A DNA stretch of 64,000 bases from Lysinibacillus sphaericus (lineage in GTDB: Bacteria; Bacillota; Bacilli; Bacillales_A; Planococcaceae), in the NCBI RefSeq assembly GCF_006864135.1, contig NZ_SADV01000025.1:1-64000 (forward strand), written 5' to 3'. Below the pieces are notes generated by a model, which was not told the DNA's origin, made no database searches, and saw nothing but the letters and a program-made list of their open reading frames with translations. Of this stretch, positions 53,665 through 63,605 are shown piece by piece. Both the position numbers and the translations under genes were made by a program. The first letter of the stretch is position 1. Each line of letters starts with the position of its first letter.

Positions 53665-53986
53665 TTTAATCCCCCCTTTTTATGTAAAAATCCATTTAAA
53701 CTAATAGTAACATTATAGTAAATTTTATATTATTCCTTTTGCAACTAAACTGCTCGCTAGCACAAGAAGCGACTGCTCTAGTTGAACAATCGCCCCCCAC
53801 TTTAAGTACAAATATTCATAAACTCTGTTTGTCAAAATAAATTTAAACAAAATAATGCTTTTATTGAATAGGCATAAATGACTCTTGCCAAATTCCATCT
53901 TCATTTTTAATCATCTTACAAATCAATGGAGAACCATTTGTTCCTTCGCATCCTTAAGTATCCTGTGAAGATATCCATTTAGTTAA

Positions 53987-55960
53987 TCATAAAACCCTAA
54001 AATCTTTCATACTTTCTCCAAGAATATAGTGGGAAAACCACATCAAATTCTGCTTCATAATAGCCACATTAATTCCTGGCTGGTTAGAACTATATGCCAT
54101 TCCTTTAAAAATAATTAATTCTGTATCAACCTCCATATCCTTTAATCCTTGATATAGCTCATATGCATTGGGAATTGGTACTCTTGCATCTTGTTCGCCA
54201 TGTTGAATTAAAGTAGGAGTACAGGCCGATTTAATATATGTCATTGGTGATGTTTTAGTATATACCTCTGGATCATTCCATGGATCATTTCCTAAATACG
54301 TCCTTGTGAAGTAAGGTATATCAGTATTTACATATTGGGTTCTCCAATTCGTTATTCCGCCTCCAACAGAAACAGCTTTAAATCTACTACTAAATGTAGA
54401 ACAGAAAGCTGCTACATATCCCCCGTTGCTCCAGCCCATAACCCCTACTCTATCTTTATCTGCCATCCCTTTGTCAACTAGTTGATCCACTCCAGATATA
54501 ACATCATCGTAGTTAACAATCCCTAGTTTTCTATAATTTGCTTTTAAAAATTCATTACCATAACCAGAACTTCCTCTATAATTTGGTTCTAAAACGATAA
54601 AGCCTTTTTCGATAAACTGTTCAATAGGATATTTCTCATTAAAACAGTTCGAAAATATTGGAAATGATGCCCAAGCTGGACCACCATGGACTACCACTAG
54701 TAAGGGGTATTTTTTATTCGCATCAAAGTCGATTGGGGTTGATAAAACTCCCTCTATTTCAAAACCATCACTACTTTGCCATGAGATTATTTCCCTATTA
54801 CTTTTAAGCTTTCCTTTGAAAAAGCTATTTTCACTTGTTATTTTTTTATCGTCTAAATAAATTTCAAAGGTTTCATTTGTTATAGCCTTATTATAGGATA
54901 GATGATTTCCATCCCGTGTTATAGAAGCATCCATAATAAAGCTATCTACTTTATCGCTTAACATTTCCACAGAGCCATTCTCAGATAACAACCCAATAAG
55001 ATAATTAGTTTTATTCTGCCATCTAATTAATATTCCTTTAGCTGTCCACTGTAATGGCATAACCGTACTATCAAAATCTGTTAAAGGTTGAATTAGCTCT
55101 CCATTATTCATATCGTATATTTCTAGCGTACTATCTTGTATATGGGTCTTATAGTAATCCTTCTCTCTTATGCTTGCTGAGTAACATATTTTGCTACCAT
55201 CAGGAGAAAAGCAAACATTCCCTGCCAACAACTTATCTATCGTTATCTTTTGTAGTTTCCTAGCTTTAATATCTAGTATGTATAGAACGCCATTATTATA
55301 ATCTTCCATATTTGGACTTGGTGTAGCCATCAATACAACCTTTTTCCCATCATTTGAAATATCAAAGTCATGAACATGAAAATCCTTACCATCAGTTAGT
55401 TGATTAACAACGCTATTTTCGTGTTCATCTTTATCATTTTGTATCACTTTTTCTATTTCAATATAATATAAACAATTTTTCTGGTATTCCTTACCTATCT
55501 GATGGAAATCTCCATATAGTTCCTTACGTTTCTTTATCGCCTTAGATTCTTTTGATGGTGCAACATAATATAAACCCTTACCAGTAGGCTCCCATTTGAA
55601 TTTACTGACCCCTTCTTTCTCATCAGTAATTTGAACACCCCTATAATCATCTTTAGACTTAACAAAGATCTGGTTTTTCTTATTATGCCCATCATCAACT
55701 GGACTAAGGTATGCGATAGCTCTAGAATCTGGAGACCATAAAGGGTTTGAACTATCCATATCCCTAGTTGTTAATGGGGAACACTGCCCCTTATCTTTTT
55801 CATATACCCATACATGATTCCTATAAATATTGTCTTTCCAGTTAGCCATCTTCTTAACAAATGCTACGTTTTTGCCATCATCACTTATGTTTGTATCGGA
55901 TAAGGTTGGTATTGAAATAATCTCTTCTATACTTAAATATGTTTTTTCATTCCTTTTCAT
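53987..55960 (-). CDS. S9 family (acylaminoacyl/prolyl oligopeptidase-like) peptidase
   Basis: A 657-residue serine peptidase. Residues 1 to about 390 form a beta-propeller made of repeated WSPDS/ISNDGK-type strands. The C-terminal hydrolase domain carries the Ser in VGVMGWSNGGYVAAF and the Asp in LIQHGEQDARVPIPN. Where the family usually has a His (GMPHGISKP-like), the sequence is FKGMAYSSNQPG, so the canonical His looks replaced by Tyr. Activity is uncertain. The ATG follows GAGGAGG and overlaps the DinB gene end by 14 bases. Confidence 0.9.
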   Translation of the reverse strand: MKRNEKTYLSIEEIISIPTLSDTNISDDGKNVAFVKKMANWKDNIYRNHVWVYEKDKGQCSPLTTRDMDSSNPLWSPDSRAIAYLSPVDDGHNKKNQIFVKSKDDYRGVQITDEKEGVSKFKWEPTGKGLYYVAPSKESKAIKKRKELYGDFHQIGKEYQKNCLYYIEIEKVIQNDKDEHENSVVNQLTDGKDFHVHDFDISNDGKKVVLMATPSPNMEDYNNGVLYILDIKARKLQKITIDKLLAGNVCFSPDGSKICYSASIREKDYYKTHIQDSTLEIYDMNNGELIQPLTDFDSTVMPLQWTAKGILIRWQNKTNYLIGLLSENGSVEMLSDKVDSFIMDASITRDGNHLSYNKAITNETFEIYLDDKKITSENSFFKGKLKSNREIISWQSSDGFEIEGVLSTPIDFDANKKYPLLVVVHGGPAWASFPIFSNCFNEKYPIEQFIEKGFIVLEPNYRGSSGYGNEFLKANYRKLGIVNYDDVISGVDQLVDKGMADKDRVGVMGWSNGGYVAAFCSTFSSRFKAVSVGGGITNWRTQYVNTDIPYFTRTYLGNDPWNDPEVYTKTSPMTYIKSACTPTLIQHGEQDARVPIPNAYELYQGLKDMEVDTELIIFKGMAYSSNQPGINVAIMKQNLMWFSHYILGESMKDFRVL

Positions 55961-56432
55961 TAATAGTCCTCCTCATTAACTCTCTTCCAATAAAGTTAGC
56001 TGGTACAGGGCTTAATTCTAATTCTCTCGCCCACACAGAAAGTTGACCCATGTGGTGTACTTCGTGCGTAATGATATGGTGTAATATCTCATCAACAGTA
56101 TATGTATCTTCATCCCAAGAAACACTGACTAGCTTTTCTTTTAAACTCCCTAAATTTGTTGCTAAAAATTCAGCTATTTCATTTCGTGATTTAGCTGAAA
56201 GAGATTTAACCTTTTCAAGTGTACTGTAATTAACAAACTGAAATGCTACATCTTCTTTCCCTTGAATACCACGAATCCAACTATATTCCACATCAATTAT
56301 GTGAAAAAGTGTATATAATATATTTCCTACCCCACCCCTACGTTCTTTTAACAACTCTTCAATTGTCAGTTGATTGCACCAATCAAACCATTCATCTCTT
56401 ACTTGTCAATTATATTTAAAGAATTTAATCAT
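55947..56432 (-). pseudogene. DinB-like gene interrupted by a stop codon
   Basis: The DinB/YfiT-like four-helix bundle includes the metal-binding His motif HHIITHEVHHMGQL. The reading frame starts properly at an ATG at 56432 (MIKFFKYN), but codon 9 is TGA (56406-56408), where a Trp would fit. The frame then continues as QVRDEWFDWCNQLTIEELLK into the rest. Only re-initiation could give a protein of about 135 residues, lacking part of helix 1. It overlaps the S9 peptidase gene by 14 bases. Confidence 0.8.
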
Positions 56433-56496
56433 TGTAAGCACTCCAATCTAACTTATTACATAATATTTCGATATAAATCCAACTATTTCCTTCTTC

Positions 56497-56517
56497 AACT
56501 AACCTGCGCTGTTAGTT
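56497..56517. repeat. Small palindromic repeat, copy 4
   Basis: AACTAAC and GTTAGTT flank CTGCGCT, nearly identical to copy 2 at 52468-52488. Confidence 0.6.
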
Positions 56518-56734
56518 CAAATATGATTCTTCACAAATTCTTGATATTCGTAATAAGTAGTCAATTACTTTATTTATTAATTTCTTCAAAGTGTTCTTTC
56601 GTTTACTGTAGCGTATGACGACGCCTGCAGCTTTTTCTTTTTCAATCGCCATGAACTATTTGAAACCTTTTCCATTTTTATACGTAGATTAATTACAGGG
56701 CAGTATTCCTTTATTATTATTCGGAGGTATTTAA

Positions 56735-56857
56735 ATGAACGCTTTTGCACTTATGGCCTTTTCTTTTGCTTGTTTATCATTCACCTTTGCGGTCTCAGCT
56801 GATGCTAAGATTAAAAAGTTAGAAAAACGTATCGAAGAACTTGAAAAAAATAAGTAA
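56735..56857 (+). CDS. 40-residue membrane/coiled-coil small protein
   Basis: A short gene with ribosome site GGAGG 7 bases before its ATG. The product has one membrane segment (about residues 3-20, LMAFSFACLSFTFAVS) followed by ADAKIKKLEKRIEELEK, a heptad-pattern coiled coil. Similar small proteins occur in Bacillus without a known role. A hairpin terminator follows at 56881-56906. Confidence 0.7.
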   Translation: MNAFALMAFSFACLSFTFAVSADAKIKKLEKRIEELEKNK

Positions 56858-56880
56858 TTACTTGAATACATAGTGGGATT

Positions 56881-56906
56881 ATAGAGCGTTTTACTCGCTC
56901 TATTTT
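56881..56906 (+). terminator. Terminator of the 40-residue protein gene
   Basis: ATAGAGCG pairs with CGCTCTAT around 6 nt and is followed by TTTTTG. Confidence 0.85.
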
Positions 56907-57041
56907 TGTTTAATTCCCATATTTCCCAGTATAGCTTTGTAAAAAAGACGGATTGTTCGTCTATGATAAAGTCTAGAGCTGATTTTCCATTGAATATTTA
57001 TGTCAAAATCGAAAGTAGTTGGATCATCACCAAAACGTGTG

Positions 57042-57281
57042 GTTGATTTCCGTTCCGACTGGGCGCTTTGTTGCTGCCGCTTCGCTTTCGCTACAGAAAA
57101 CATTTGTTGCTGCCGCTACGTTAACACTACGCTTTCGCACAGAAAACATCCGCTGCGCTGCAGGGTCTCGGGCCAACACGATGTTGGTCACGAAGGCGTT
57201 ATCACAGGATGTGATGCTTTTAGCCTTCGTTCCTCTATCGCTGATCCCCGAGGAGTCGCCTATTCTCCACTCCAATCAACT
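57042..57281. repeat. Best-preserved dispersed GC-rich intergenic repeat
   Basis: The element is bounded by GTTGATTTCCGTTCCGACTG and by TTCTCCACTCCAATCAAC, so its ends are GTTGAT and ATCAAC inverted repeats. Inside are two ~38-bp units (GCTGCCGCTTCGCTTTCGC type) and the GACTCCTCGGGGATCAGCG motif on the minus strand. It is GC-richer than its surroundings. Open frames through it lack ribosome sites and are not genes. Confidence 0.75.
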
Positions 57282-57328
57282 ATTTACATAGTAGACGTTT
57301 TAACAAAAGTCATCCACAACTTAAGGTG

Positions 57329-57691
57329 ATGAATCAAGTAGTTCGAAAAGATAGAAAATTAAAGGAGCGTGGTTCAAATTATGACTTCATTATCCACATG
57401 CTTATAATTTTTTTTATAATGGCTTTCGTTCTTACTTTTAAACGTTCTTGGTCACTTAATTTTGTGATATGGGGCATGTACTTAGCGCTATTTTTTACGC
57501 CTATAGTCACTGTTGCTGGTTCATTCATTTATGCAGACATAAAAAAAGACGGATTTGCAGGAATAGGATTTCTGACTTTATTCGTGCCACTTGAAATAAT
57601 TGCAATCCTTATATTTATTGTTGGTTGTATAGGCTGTATAGTAAGTAAAAAAAAGAAACAAAATGAACATCCATCTAATGTTCCATTATAA
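57329..57691 (+). CDS. Membrane protein of unknown function
   Basis: A protein of about 120 residues with three membrane segments (around LIIFFIMAFVLTF, YLALFFTPIVTVAGSFI and LEIIAILIFIVGCIGCIV) and a basic tail (SKKKKQNE). The start is uncertain: the ATG at 57329 has AAGG immediately upstream, while AAAGGAG at about 57360 has no in-frame start codon after it. I do not recognise a family. Confidence 0.5.
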   Translation: MNQVVRKDRKLKERGSNYDFIIHMLIIFFIMAFVLTFKRSWSLNFVIWGMYLALFFTPIVTVAGSFIYADIKKDGFAGIGFLTLFVPLEIIAILIFIVGCIGCIVSKKKKQNEHPSNVPL

Positions 57692-57940
57692 ATTGAATTA
57701 CTTAATTAAATTTACGGTCGATTTAGATGAATAAGGCTCATTTAATTGATAAAACTTCATTTTAATCAATCTTTTTAAATAGGCGTTTTTCCATTTATTT
57801 ATCACCCTTGATACACAATTTCTTTCTGATATTCATCAAATATAGTAATGTATTATAATACTGCAATTTGATATATCTGCTCCGTTAGAAAATTTACAAA
57901 TACTATACTTTTATATACTAAAACTATATCTTTAAACATA

Positions 57941-57975
57941 AAAAAGCTGAACTAATAGCAAAATTAGTTCAGCTT
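57941..57975 (-). terminator. Probable terminator of ileS
   Basis: AAGCTGAACTAAT and ATTAGTTCAGCTT form a perfect 13-bp stem with a 6-nt loop and a T run on the minus strand, 128 bases after the ileS stop. The rest of the 57692-58102 gap holds the short repeat at 57876-57907 and no gene. Confidence 0.75.
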
Positions 57976-58102
57976 AAAAACAGCCTACTTCAGCTTGTTT
58001 AAAGTGCATTATAAAATACTGGTACCGGAGCAGTTTCTAGGCTTACCTGATCACTTCTTCTGTCGACCAGAGCGTTTGAAACTTACCTGAGCATAAAGAA
58101 TT

Positions 58103-61100
58103 TTATAGCTTGAAATAAACAGTAATTTTTTCATCAAACACTTCTGTCTCAATATATTGTTCACTATGATGGTCACTCACATAATGAATATCATTTAATA
58201 ACACATTTGCCTTTAGTACCGCTTCGTGCTGCTGGATGATGGTTATTGCTTTGGCACTTCCAGTAATCGAAATCGATACATATTGCTCAACAGGGAGTTG
58301 CCATTGTTTGCGTTTATCTTGAATTGTGCGAATTAATTCCCTAATTTGCCCTTCCTCAAGTAAGTTAGATGTCAGATGAACATTGATAAGAACTCGGCAT
58401 AAAGCATCTTCTGCTAACATATACTGGTCCTTTACAATGGATTCGGTTAACACGTGCAATTTTAACAATGTTACCTGTTCCCCATCAATCGATAAAGCAA
58501 CTGAACCCGTTCGCTGTAATATATTTTTCTCCTCGTCATTTAAATTCACTACATAATCCTTTACTTTGTTCACTCTAGCTCCAAATGCTGCACCTGCTGT
58601 TTTAAAATTAAGCTTATAATGAACGGTTTCGTAAGCTGAAAAATCATTTGTCCAAACGCATTCTTTTATATTTAATTCATCCTTCACGAGCTCGCTATAT
58701 GGTTGATCATCTGTTAACTCGCCGTCTACAGAAACAATGATTTCACTCAACGGCTGCTTTACCTTGATTCCTTGACTATTACGGATGCTACGGCCAAGCT
58801 CTACGACTGTTAAAATATTCGCCATCTCTTTTTCAAGCTTAGCATTAAAGAGCGATTGATTGTATGTTGGGTAGTTTTGTAAATGAACACTTTTCCCTGT
58901 TAATTGTCGGTATAAATCTTCCGCAATAAATGGTGTGAATGGTGCTAGTAATTGACAAATTGTCGTTAGAAGCTCATACAGTGTACTATAGGCACCTCGT
59001 TTACCCTCTGTCAGCCCGTTTGCCCAAAATCTTGCTCGTGAGCGACGGATATACCAGTTACTTAGTTCTTCCACAAGCTTGCCGATTTCACGTGTTGCCT
59101 GTGTAAATTGATAGTCATCCATTGATTTTGTCACAAGCTGAATTGTGTGGTGTAACCGAGAAAGTATCCAATGATCTAGCTTTGTACGTGTACCTATCTT
59201 TTCAGCATCGTACTGGAAGCCATCTATTTCCGCATATAATTGATAAAATTTGAACGTATTATCTAGTGTATCGACTAACTTTGATTTCGCATCCGTCACA
59301 ATCTTCTTAGAAAAGCGTTTAGGATTCCAAGGAGAACTGTCCACTAAGAACGCCCATCTTAAAGCATCTGCTCCGTACTGTTCTATTAGTTCAACTGGCT
59401 CTAATGCATTCCCTTTACTTTTCGACATTTTCTGCCCATGCTCATCTAAAACATGCCCTAAGGAAAGGACATTTTTATAAGGTGCCTTCCCTGTAAATAA
59501 AGTCGAAACCGCTAATAAACTATAGAAAAAGCCTCGTGTTTGGTCGATGCCTTCGATGACAACATCAGCAGGGAATTGATTGTGAAAAGTAGTAAGGTCT
59601 CCAAAAGGATAATGATGCTGCGCAAATGGCATGGATCCACTATCAAACCATACATCAATCACTTCTGGTGTACGTTCCATGTCACCACTACATTTCGGAC
59701 AAGTACACACAACCTTGTCAATATACGGCTTGTGAAGCTCGATGCCTTGTAAAGTGCCTTTCGCTAATTCTTTTAAAGATGCCATACTATTTGGCGCTTC
59801 TTCATGACCACAATCCTGACAAACCCACACATTTAGCGGTGTACCCCAATAGCGATTACGGCTAATATTCCAGTCCACTAAGTTTTCTAAGAAATTGCCA
59901 AATCTACCGTGTTTAATGTGATCAGGATACCATGTAACTTGTTCATTATTTTGTAAAAGTTTATCTTTCAATGAAGACATATTGATAAACCAACTGTCAG
60001 TTGCGTAATAAAGCAATGGTGAATCACAACGCCAGCAATGAGGGTAACTATGCTCATATTTTTCCTTATCAAACAATAGCTCCTTTTTAGCGAGCATTTT
60101 AATAATATCGACATCACAATCTTTCACAAATTTACCGGCAAGCTCTGGAACCTCTTCTGTATAGCAACCCTTTAAATCAACAACATTAACAAACGACAGC
60201 TCATTTTGCTGTACCGTTTTATAATCGTCCTCCCCATACGCAGGTGCGATATGGACGATACCAGTTCCACTATGCTCTGTAACATAATCCGCTAATACAA
60301 CGACATGCCCCTTATTAACTTTGACATAAGAAAATGGTGGGGTGTACGACACACCTTCAAATTCATGCCCCTCATGTTCACTTAACACTTCAGCAGAATC
60401 AGCAAAAACTTTATTCACTAGTGATTTTGCTACGATATAGACTTTATTGTGCTGCTTCACTCGAACATACATAAGCTTAGGATTCATGGCTAATGCAACA
60501 TTGGCGGGTAATGTCCATGGAGTCGTTGTCCAGCCTAGAAAATATTCATCTTTATCCTTTAGCTTAAACATTGCCGTGACAGACAAATCCTTTACATCCT
60601 TATAGCCCTGTGCAACCTCATGAGAGCTTAATGATGTTTGACAGCTAGGGCAATATGGTGAAACTCGGTGCCCTTTATATAAAAGTTTTTTCTTGTGCAC
60701 GTGACTTAAAATATTCCAAACGGACTCAATATAATCATTACTTAGTGTTAAATACGGGTCAGCCATGTCAATCCAATAGCCAAGCTGTTCCGTAAAGGAG
60801 CGCCATTTCTTCTCATAAGTAAAGACACTGCCCTTACACTCTTGAATAAATTGTTCAACACCATAGTTCTCAATTTCTTGCTTGCCAGAGATACCTAGCT
60901 TTTTTTCCACGCCTAACTCTACAGGCAAACCATGTGTATCCCAGCCAGCTTTACGTTCAACCAAATAACCTTGCATCGTTTTATATCGAGCCACAACATC
61001 TTTAATGGTTCTGCCAAATGCGTGACCTACGTGTGGTAAACCATTCGCGGTTGGCGGACCTTCATAAAAAACAAAAGGCTTATTGCTAGAACGGTTCGCC

Positions 61101-61192
61101 ACAGATGCTTGGAACGTTCCTTCTTGTTCCCACAATCGACGAATCCTTGTTTCTCTTTCTACAGTTGTTTCTTTTTTCTCTTCGACTTGCAT
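58103..61192 (-). CDS. ileS: Isoleucyl-tRNA synthetase, type 2 (eukaryote-like)
   Basis: The enzyme charges tRNA-Ile. At 1029 residues it is over 100 longer than the usual bacterial type-1 enzyme. It shows the class I motifs HVGH (residues 54-57, in [18 protein letters not shown]) and KMSKSKGN near residue 595, with [11 protein letters not shown] and an editing domain between. Length and sequence match the eukaryote-like type-2 IleS, known for natural mupirocin resistance. The start at 61192 is set by AGGAGG 7 bases upstream; the frame stays open back into the T-box leader, but that extension is spurious. Control is by a T-box with an ATC specifier. Confidence 0.93.
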   Translation of the reverse strand: MQVEEKKETTVERETRIRRLWEQEGTFQASVANRSSNKPFVFYEGPPTANGLPHVGHAFGRTIKDVVARYKTMQGYLVERKAGWDTHGLPVELGVEKKLGISGKQEIENYGVEQFIQECKGSVFTYEKKWRSFTEQLGYWIDMADPYLTLSNDYIESVWNILSHVHKKKLLYKGHRVSPYCPSCQTSLSSHEVAQGYKDVKDLSVTAMFKLKDKDEYFLGWTTTPWTLPANVALAMNPKLMYVRVKQHNKVYIVAKSLVNKVFADSAEVLSEHEGHEFEGVSYTPPFSYVKVNKGHVVVLADYVTEHSGTGIVHIAPAYGEDDYKTVQQNELSFVNVVDLKGCYTEEVPELAGKFVKDCDVDIIKMLAKKELLFDKEKYEHSYPHCWRCDSPLLYYATDSWFINMSSLKDKLLQNNEQVTWYPDHIKHGRFGNFLENLVDWNISRNRYWGTPLNVWVCQDCGHEEAPNSMASLKELAKGTLQGIELHKPYIDKVVCTCPKCSGDMERTPEVIDVWFDSGSMPFAQHHYPFGDLTTFHNQFPADVVIEGIDQTRGFFYSLLAVSTLFTGKAPYKNVLSLGHVLDEHGQKMSKSKGNALEPVELIEQYGADALRWAFLVDSSPWNPKRFSKKIVTDAKSKLVDTLDNTFKFYQLYAEIDGFQYDAEKIGTRTKLDHWILSRLHHTIQLVTKSMDDYQFTQATREIGKLVEELSNWYIRRSRARFWANGLTEGKRGAYSTLYELLTTICQLLAPFTPFIAEDLYRQLTGKSVHLQNYPTYNQSLFNAKLEKEMANILTVVELGRSIRNSQGIKVKQPLSEIIVSVDGELTDDQPYSELVKDELNIKECVWTNDFSAYETVHYKLNFKTAGAAFGARVNKVKDYVVNLNDEEKNILQRTGSVALSIDGEQVTLLKLHVLTESIVKDQYMLAEDALCRVLINVHLTSNLLEEGQIRELIRTIQDKRKQWQLPVEQYVSISITGSAKAITIIQQHEAVLKANVLLNDIHYVSDHHSEQYIETEVFDEKITVYFKL

Positions 61193-61230
61193 GTACATTC
61201 CTCCTATACTAAATGTATAAAAGGCATACA

Positions 61231-61460
61231 AAAAACCCCGTCCCAAGTAAGGGACGGGGTTAACCGCGAATACCACCCTAATTCTATTGAAGCATCGTTC
61301 AATAGCACTCAGCAACGTACAATCATACGTGTTCTTTTTAACGGTAGACACCCGAATCAGCTTACTATGTTCAGCCAATCTTCTCAGAGAGGATCTTCAT
61401 GTAACACTTGCACACCGACTTCCACCAATATGTCGGCTCTCTGTAGAACAAAATGAAACA
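61231..61460 (-). promoter_or_regulatory. T-box leader of ileS (Ile specifier)
   Basis: On the minus strand the T-box sequence AGGGTGGTATTCGCG (61265-61279) is followed by the terminator AACCCCGTCCC with GGGACGGGGTTTTTT (61231-61261). Stem I closes with CAGAGAG and CTCTCTG (61437-61443 and 61385-61391). Right beside the 3' strand of that stem is GAAGATC, whose ATC codon (61392-61394) is the Ile specifier. Uncharged tRNA-Ile would stabilise the antiterminator and turn on ileS. Confidence 0.95.
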
Positions 61461-61504
61461 CTACTCTTTCTCATCAACGAATTTGTATGCTTTTATTGTC
61501 AATC

Positions 61505-61533
61505 ATCTTAACAAACTAATTTTCGTCTGTCAA
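61505..61533 (-). promoter_or_regulatory. Promoter of the ileS leader
   Basis: On the minus strand TTGACA (61528-61533) and TAAGAT (61505-61510) are separated by 17 bases, a near-consensus sigma-A promoter about 60 bases before T-box stem I. Confidence 0.8.
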
Positions 61534-61632
61534 TAATTACAAAATACTAATATTTTGTTAATTTCCGTTCCGACCACATGACATTCATTATAATAAAATA
61601 TTACCCTCAACTTTTGATGATGAACCAATTAC

Positions 61633-62484
61633 CTATAATTCATCGAGACATGCTTCGATGCTCTTATGAAGAGCTGCGAACTTAGGCTTTCCATTTGTTT
61701 TAATATAAAAGCTTTTTAAAAAGCTTTTACAGTTAAAGAGTAAAATTCTGTGATGCTGTAGATCAAGCTGTCCTTTTCTTATGCTTAAAGCGGAAGGTAA
61801 TTCTTCCAGTAATTTTATAATCTCTTGCTCCTCTAAACCATGTTCCAGCATTGTGAAAATAGGTACTAAAACCCGTTCATCTTCATTGTGAATGAAAGCA
61901 TAATTTTCTTGCAAAACGGCGTTCCATAATGTGCTTATAATTTCGCTATAAGAGTCTTTATTTAATTTTGGATTTTTCACCAATTTATTGATCGCATCAG
62001 CCATATGTGCAACACTATGAGCCCAGCCTTTACCAGGCACGTAGCCTCTTACATCTGTTTCAGCTGATAAATAAGCTAGTAATTGATCTTTACAATCATT
62101 TATTTTGTGCTCAGATAAAAAATCATCTGCATTATCCCTATGTAAAATAAGTGCGATAAGAAGTGACGTAAATGTGCGCGTAAAAACTAAATCTGATTCG
62201 CTTTCTTCGATACCCTTATTAAGCGAATTATTCAAACTATAATCTAAAAGCTCTGTTAAAAGAGAATGCTCAAGTAAGTTTTTTTCTAAAATTAAATCAT
62301 AAAACGAACCATATATTAAGTCATCTCTCAGTTCGCTATCTAATGAACCGATATGAAGCATCATTGATTGTACAATTTGTGTTTGGTCCTCTTGCTGCCA
62401 TGTTTTATTTCCACTGTTTATGTCTGTTAATATTTTTTTTAATTCAATTTCCTTAAGTAAGCTATTATTTAGTATCATATCCAA
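61633..62484 (-). CDS. DUF2785-like protein
   Basis: A 283-residue, mostly helical soluble protein with the segment RGYVPGKGWAHSVAHMADAI near residue 150, a hallmark I associate with the DUF2785 family. It has no known activity. The HxxxH-like arrangement in WAHSVAHMAD may bind a metal, but this is speculative. It lies upstream of the ileS promoter on the same strand and appears to be transcribed on its own. Confidence 0.8.
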   Translation of the reverse strand: MDMILNNSLLKEIELKKILTDINSGNKTWQQEDQTQIVQSMMLHIGSLDSELRDDLIYGSFYDLILEKNLLEHSLLTELLDYSLNNSLNKGIEESESDLVFTRTFTSLLIALILHRDNADDFLSEHKINDCKDQLLAYLSAETDVRGYVPGKGWAHSVAHMADAINKLVKNPKLNKDSYSEIISTLWNAVLQENYAFIHNEDERVLVPIFTMLEHGLEEQEIIKLLEELPSALSIRKGQLDLQHHRILLFNCKSFLKSFYIKTNGKPKFAALHKSIEACLDEL

Positions 62485-62642
62485 TCTTTCTCCCCTAACC
62501 TTTTTAAAAGAATTTGCTTAACCATCTTTTTATGATGCCCCTTGTTTATACAAACGCTTACATCAATTGTACCATAATCCAAATACAGGAGGAGTTTAAA
62601 AAAGCCAGACATTCTTGGAATTTTTGAATGTCTAGCCTTAAT

Positions 62643-63605
62643 TTAATTATTCTCTTCTAGTATTTTCATGCTGTCTATAACCGCATTCCTTATAATAGAG
62701 TCATCATCCCAAAAATCTCTGCTATATTTAACTTCAACATAGTCCCCAAGCGACAATGTTGTAGGGGCATCAATTAATGGGAACCATGTACCATTACCAT
62801 GTTTTTGTACGATGTCCTCTATTGATAATTTACCAATATTCGAGACATCTGCATTCGAAACGACTAAAAATTCATGTTCTTTGATTGCAACGACTACTCC
62901 ACGTTTTGAATGGATTCCTTTTTCTCCCGCTGGAATATTATATTTCTTACGTAAGGCTGCTATTTCTTGACTATAATGTCCCTCTAAATAATTCAAAGCA
63001 TCTCTTTCCATTAATAAATATTGTATCGACTTATTTACACCTTTGTATTGATCTTTTTCTTGCTCCAATAGTAACTTGGTTGTAACTAGTTTAATAGAGA
63101 ATGGTTTTATATATTGTTCGATAAATTCTTCTCTTGTAAGATTCAACATTTGTAATTGTTTAGCAAGTTCCGCTTCGTTTTGATTTTTAATCTCTTCCGT
63201 CAACATTCCAAGCTGTTCATCAATTTGTTCTTGCGTAGGTACTATCCCCTTTGATCGAGCGTAAGCATATATAGATTCAACCTGTAAAAAGGATTCAAAC
63301 CTAAACTTCGTATAATCATCGGACCATTTCTGATCATTTAACCGTGGATCCTCTCCCAAATAAAAGCTTAGAAACTTTTCATCTAAAACAGTCGGTATAC
63401 TTGCTGATTGCTCCTGACTTCCGTTGAATTGGGTATACAGAAATATTCCAATACAAACTGTTAATATAATAGACATTACACTATATTGCCAACGCCAAGA
63501 TCTTTTTTTCATCTCACGCTGTTCCAAATGCTGTACAACATTAGTCATAACACGCTTTTTACTTTCGGTTAAATCATTTAATACCCTTACATCGACTTTA
63601 CTCAT
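62643..63605 (-). CDS. Membrane protein paired with ECF sigma factor; SurA-like domain
   Basis: A 320-residue single-span membrane protein. About 35 N-terminal residues are cytoplasmic and basic (EQREMKKRSWRWQ), followed by a membrane segment (YSVMSIILTVCIGIFLYTQF). The outside part has a helical region (VPTQEQIDEQLGMLTEEIKN, then LNLTREEFIEQYIKPFSIKL) like the SurA/PrsA chaperone N-domain. Its position, overlapping the sigma factor gene by 8 bases (ATGAGTAA), suggests an anti-sigma factor or signal sensor. The start at 63605 has GGGAGG upstream. No catalytic peptidyl-prolyl isomerase domain is visible. Confidence 0.75.
   Translation of the reverse strand: MSKVDVRVLNDLTESKKRVMTNVVQHLEQREMKKRSWRWQYSVMSIILTVCIGIFLYTQFNGSQEQSASIPTVLDEKFLSFYLGEDPRLNDQKWSDDYTKFRFESFLQVESIYAYARSKGIVPTQEQIDEQLGMLTEEIKNQNEAELAKQLQMLNLTREEFIEQYIKPFSIKLVTTKLLLEQEKDQYKGVNKSIQYLLMERDALNYLEGHYSQEIAALRKKYNIPAGEKGIHSKRGVVVAIKEHEFLVVSNADVSNIGKLSIEDIVQKHGNGTWFPLIDAPTTLSLGDYVEVKYSRDFWDDDSIIRNAVIDSMKILEENN

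Noticed and set aside
57019-57291. Open frames on both strands in the dispersed repeat
   Set aside because: GC-rich repeat DNA with few stops; no ribosome sites and no protein-like conservation.
61193-61378. 62-residue N-terminal extension of ileS
   Set aside because: The frame is open by chance through the T-box leader; the ribosome site AGGAGG at 61200-61205 and family alignment set the start at 61192.
61560-61580. Remnant TTCCGTTCCGAC end of the dispersed repeat
   Set aside because: Only about 12 bases match, which is too little to claim a copy.
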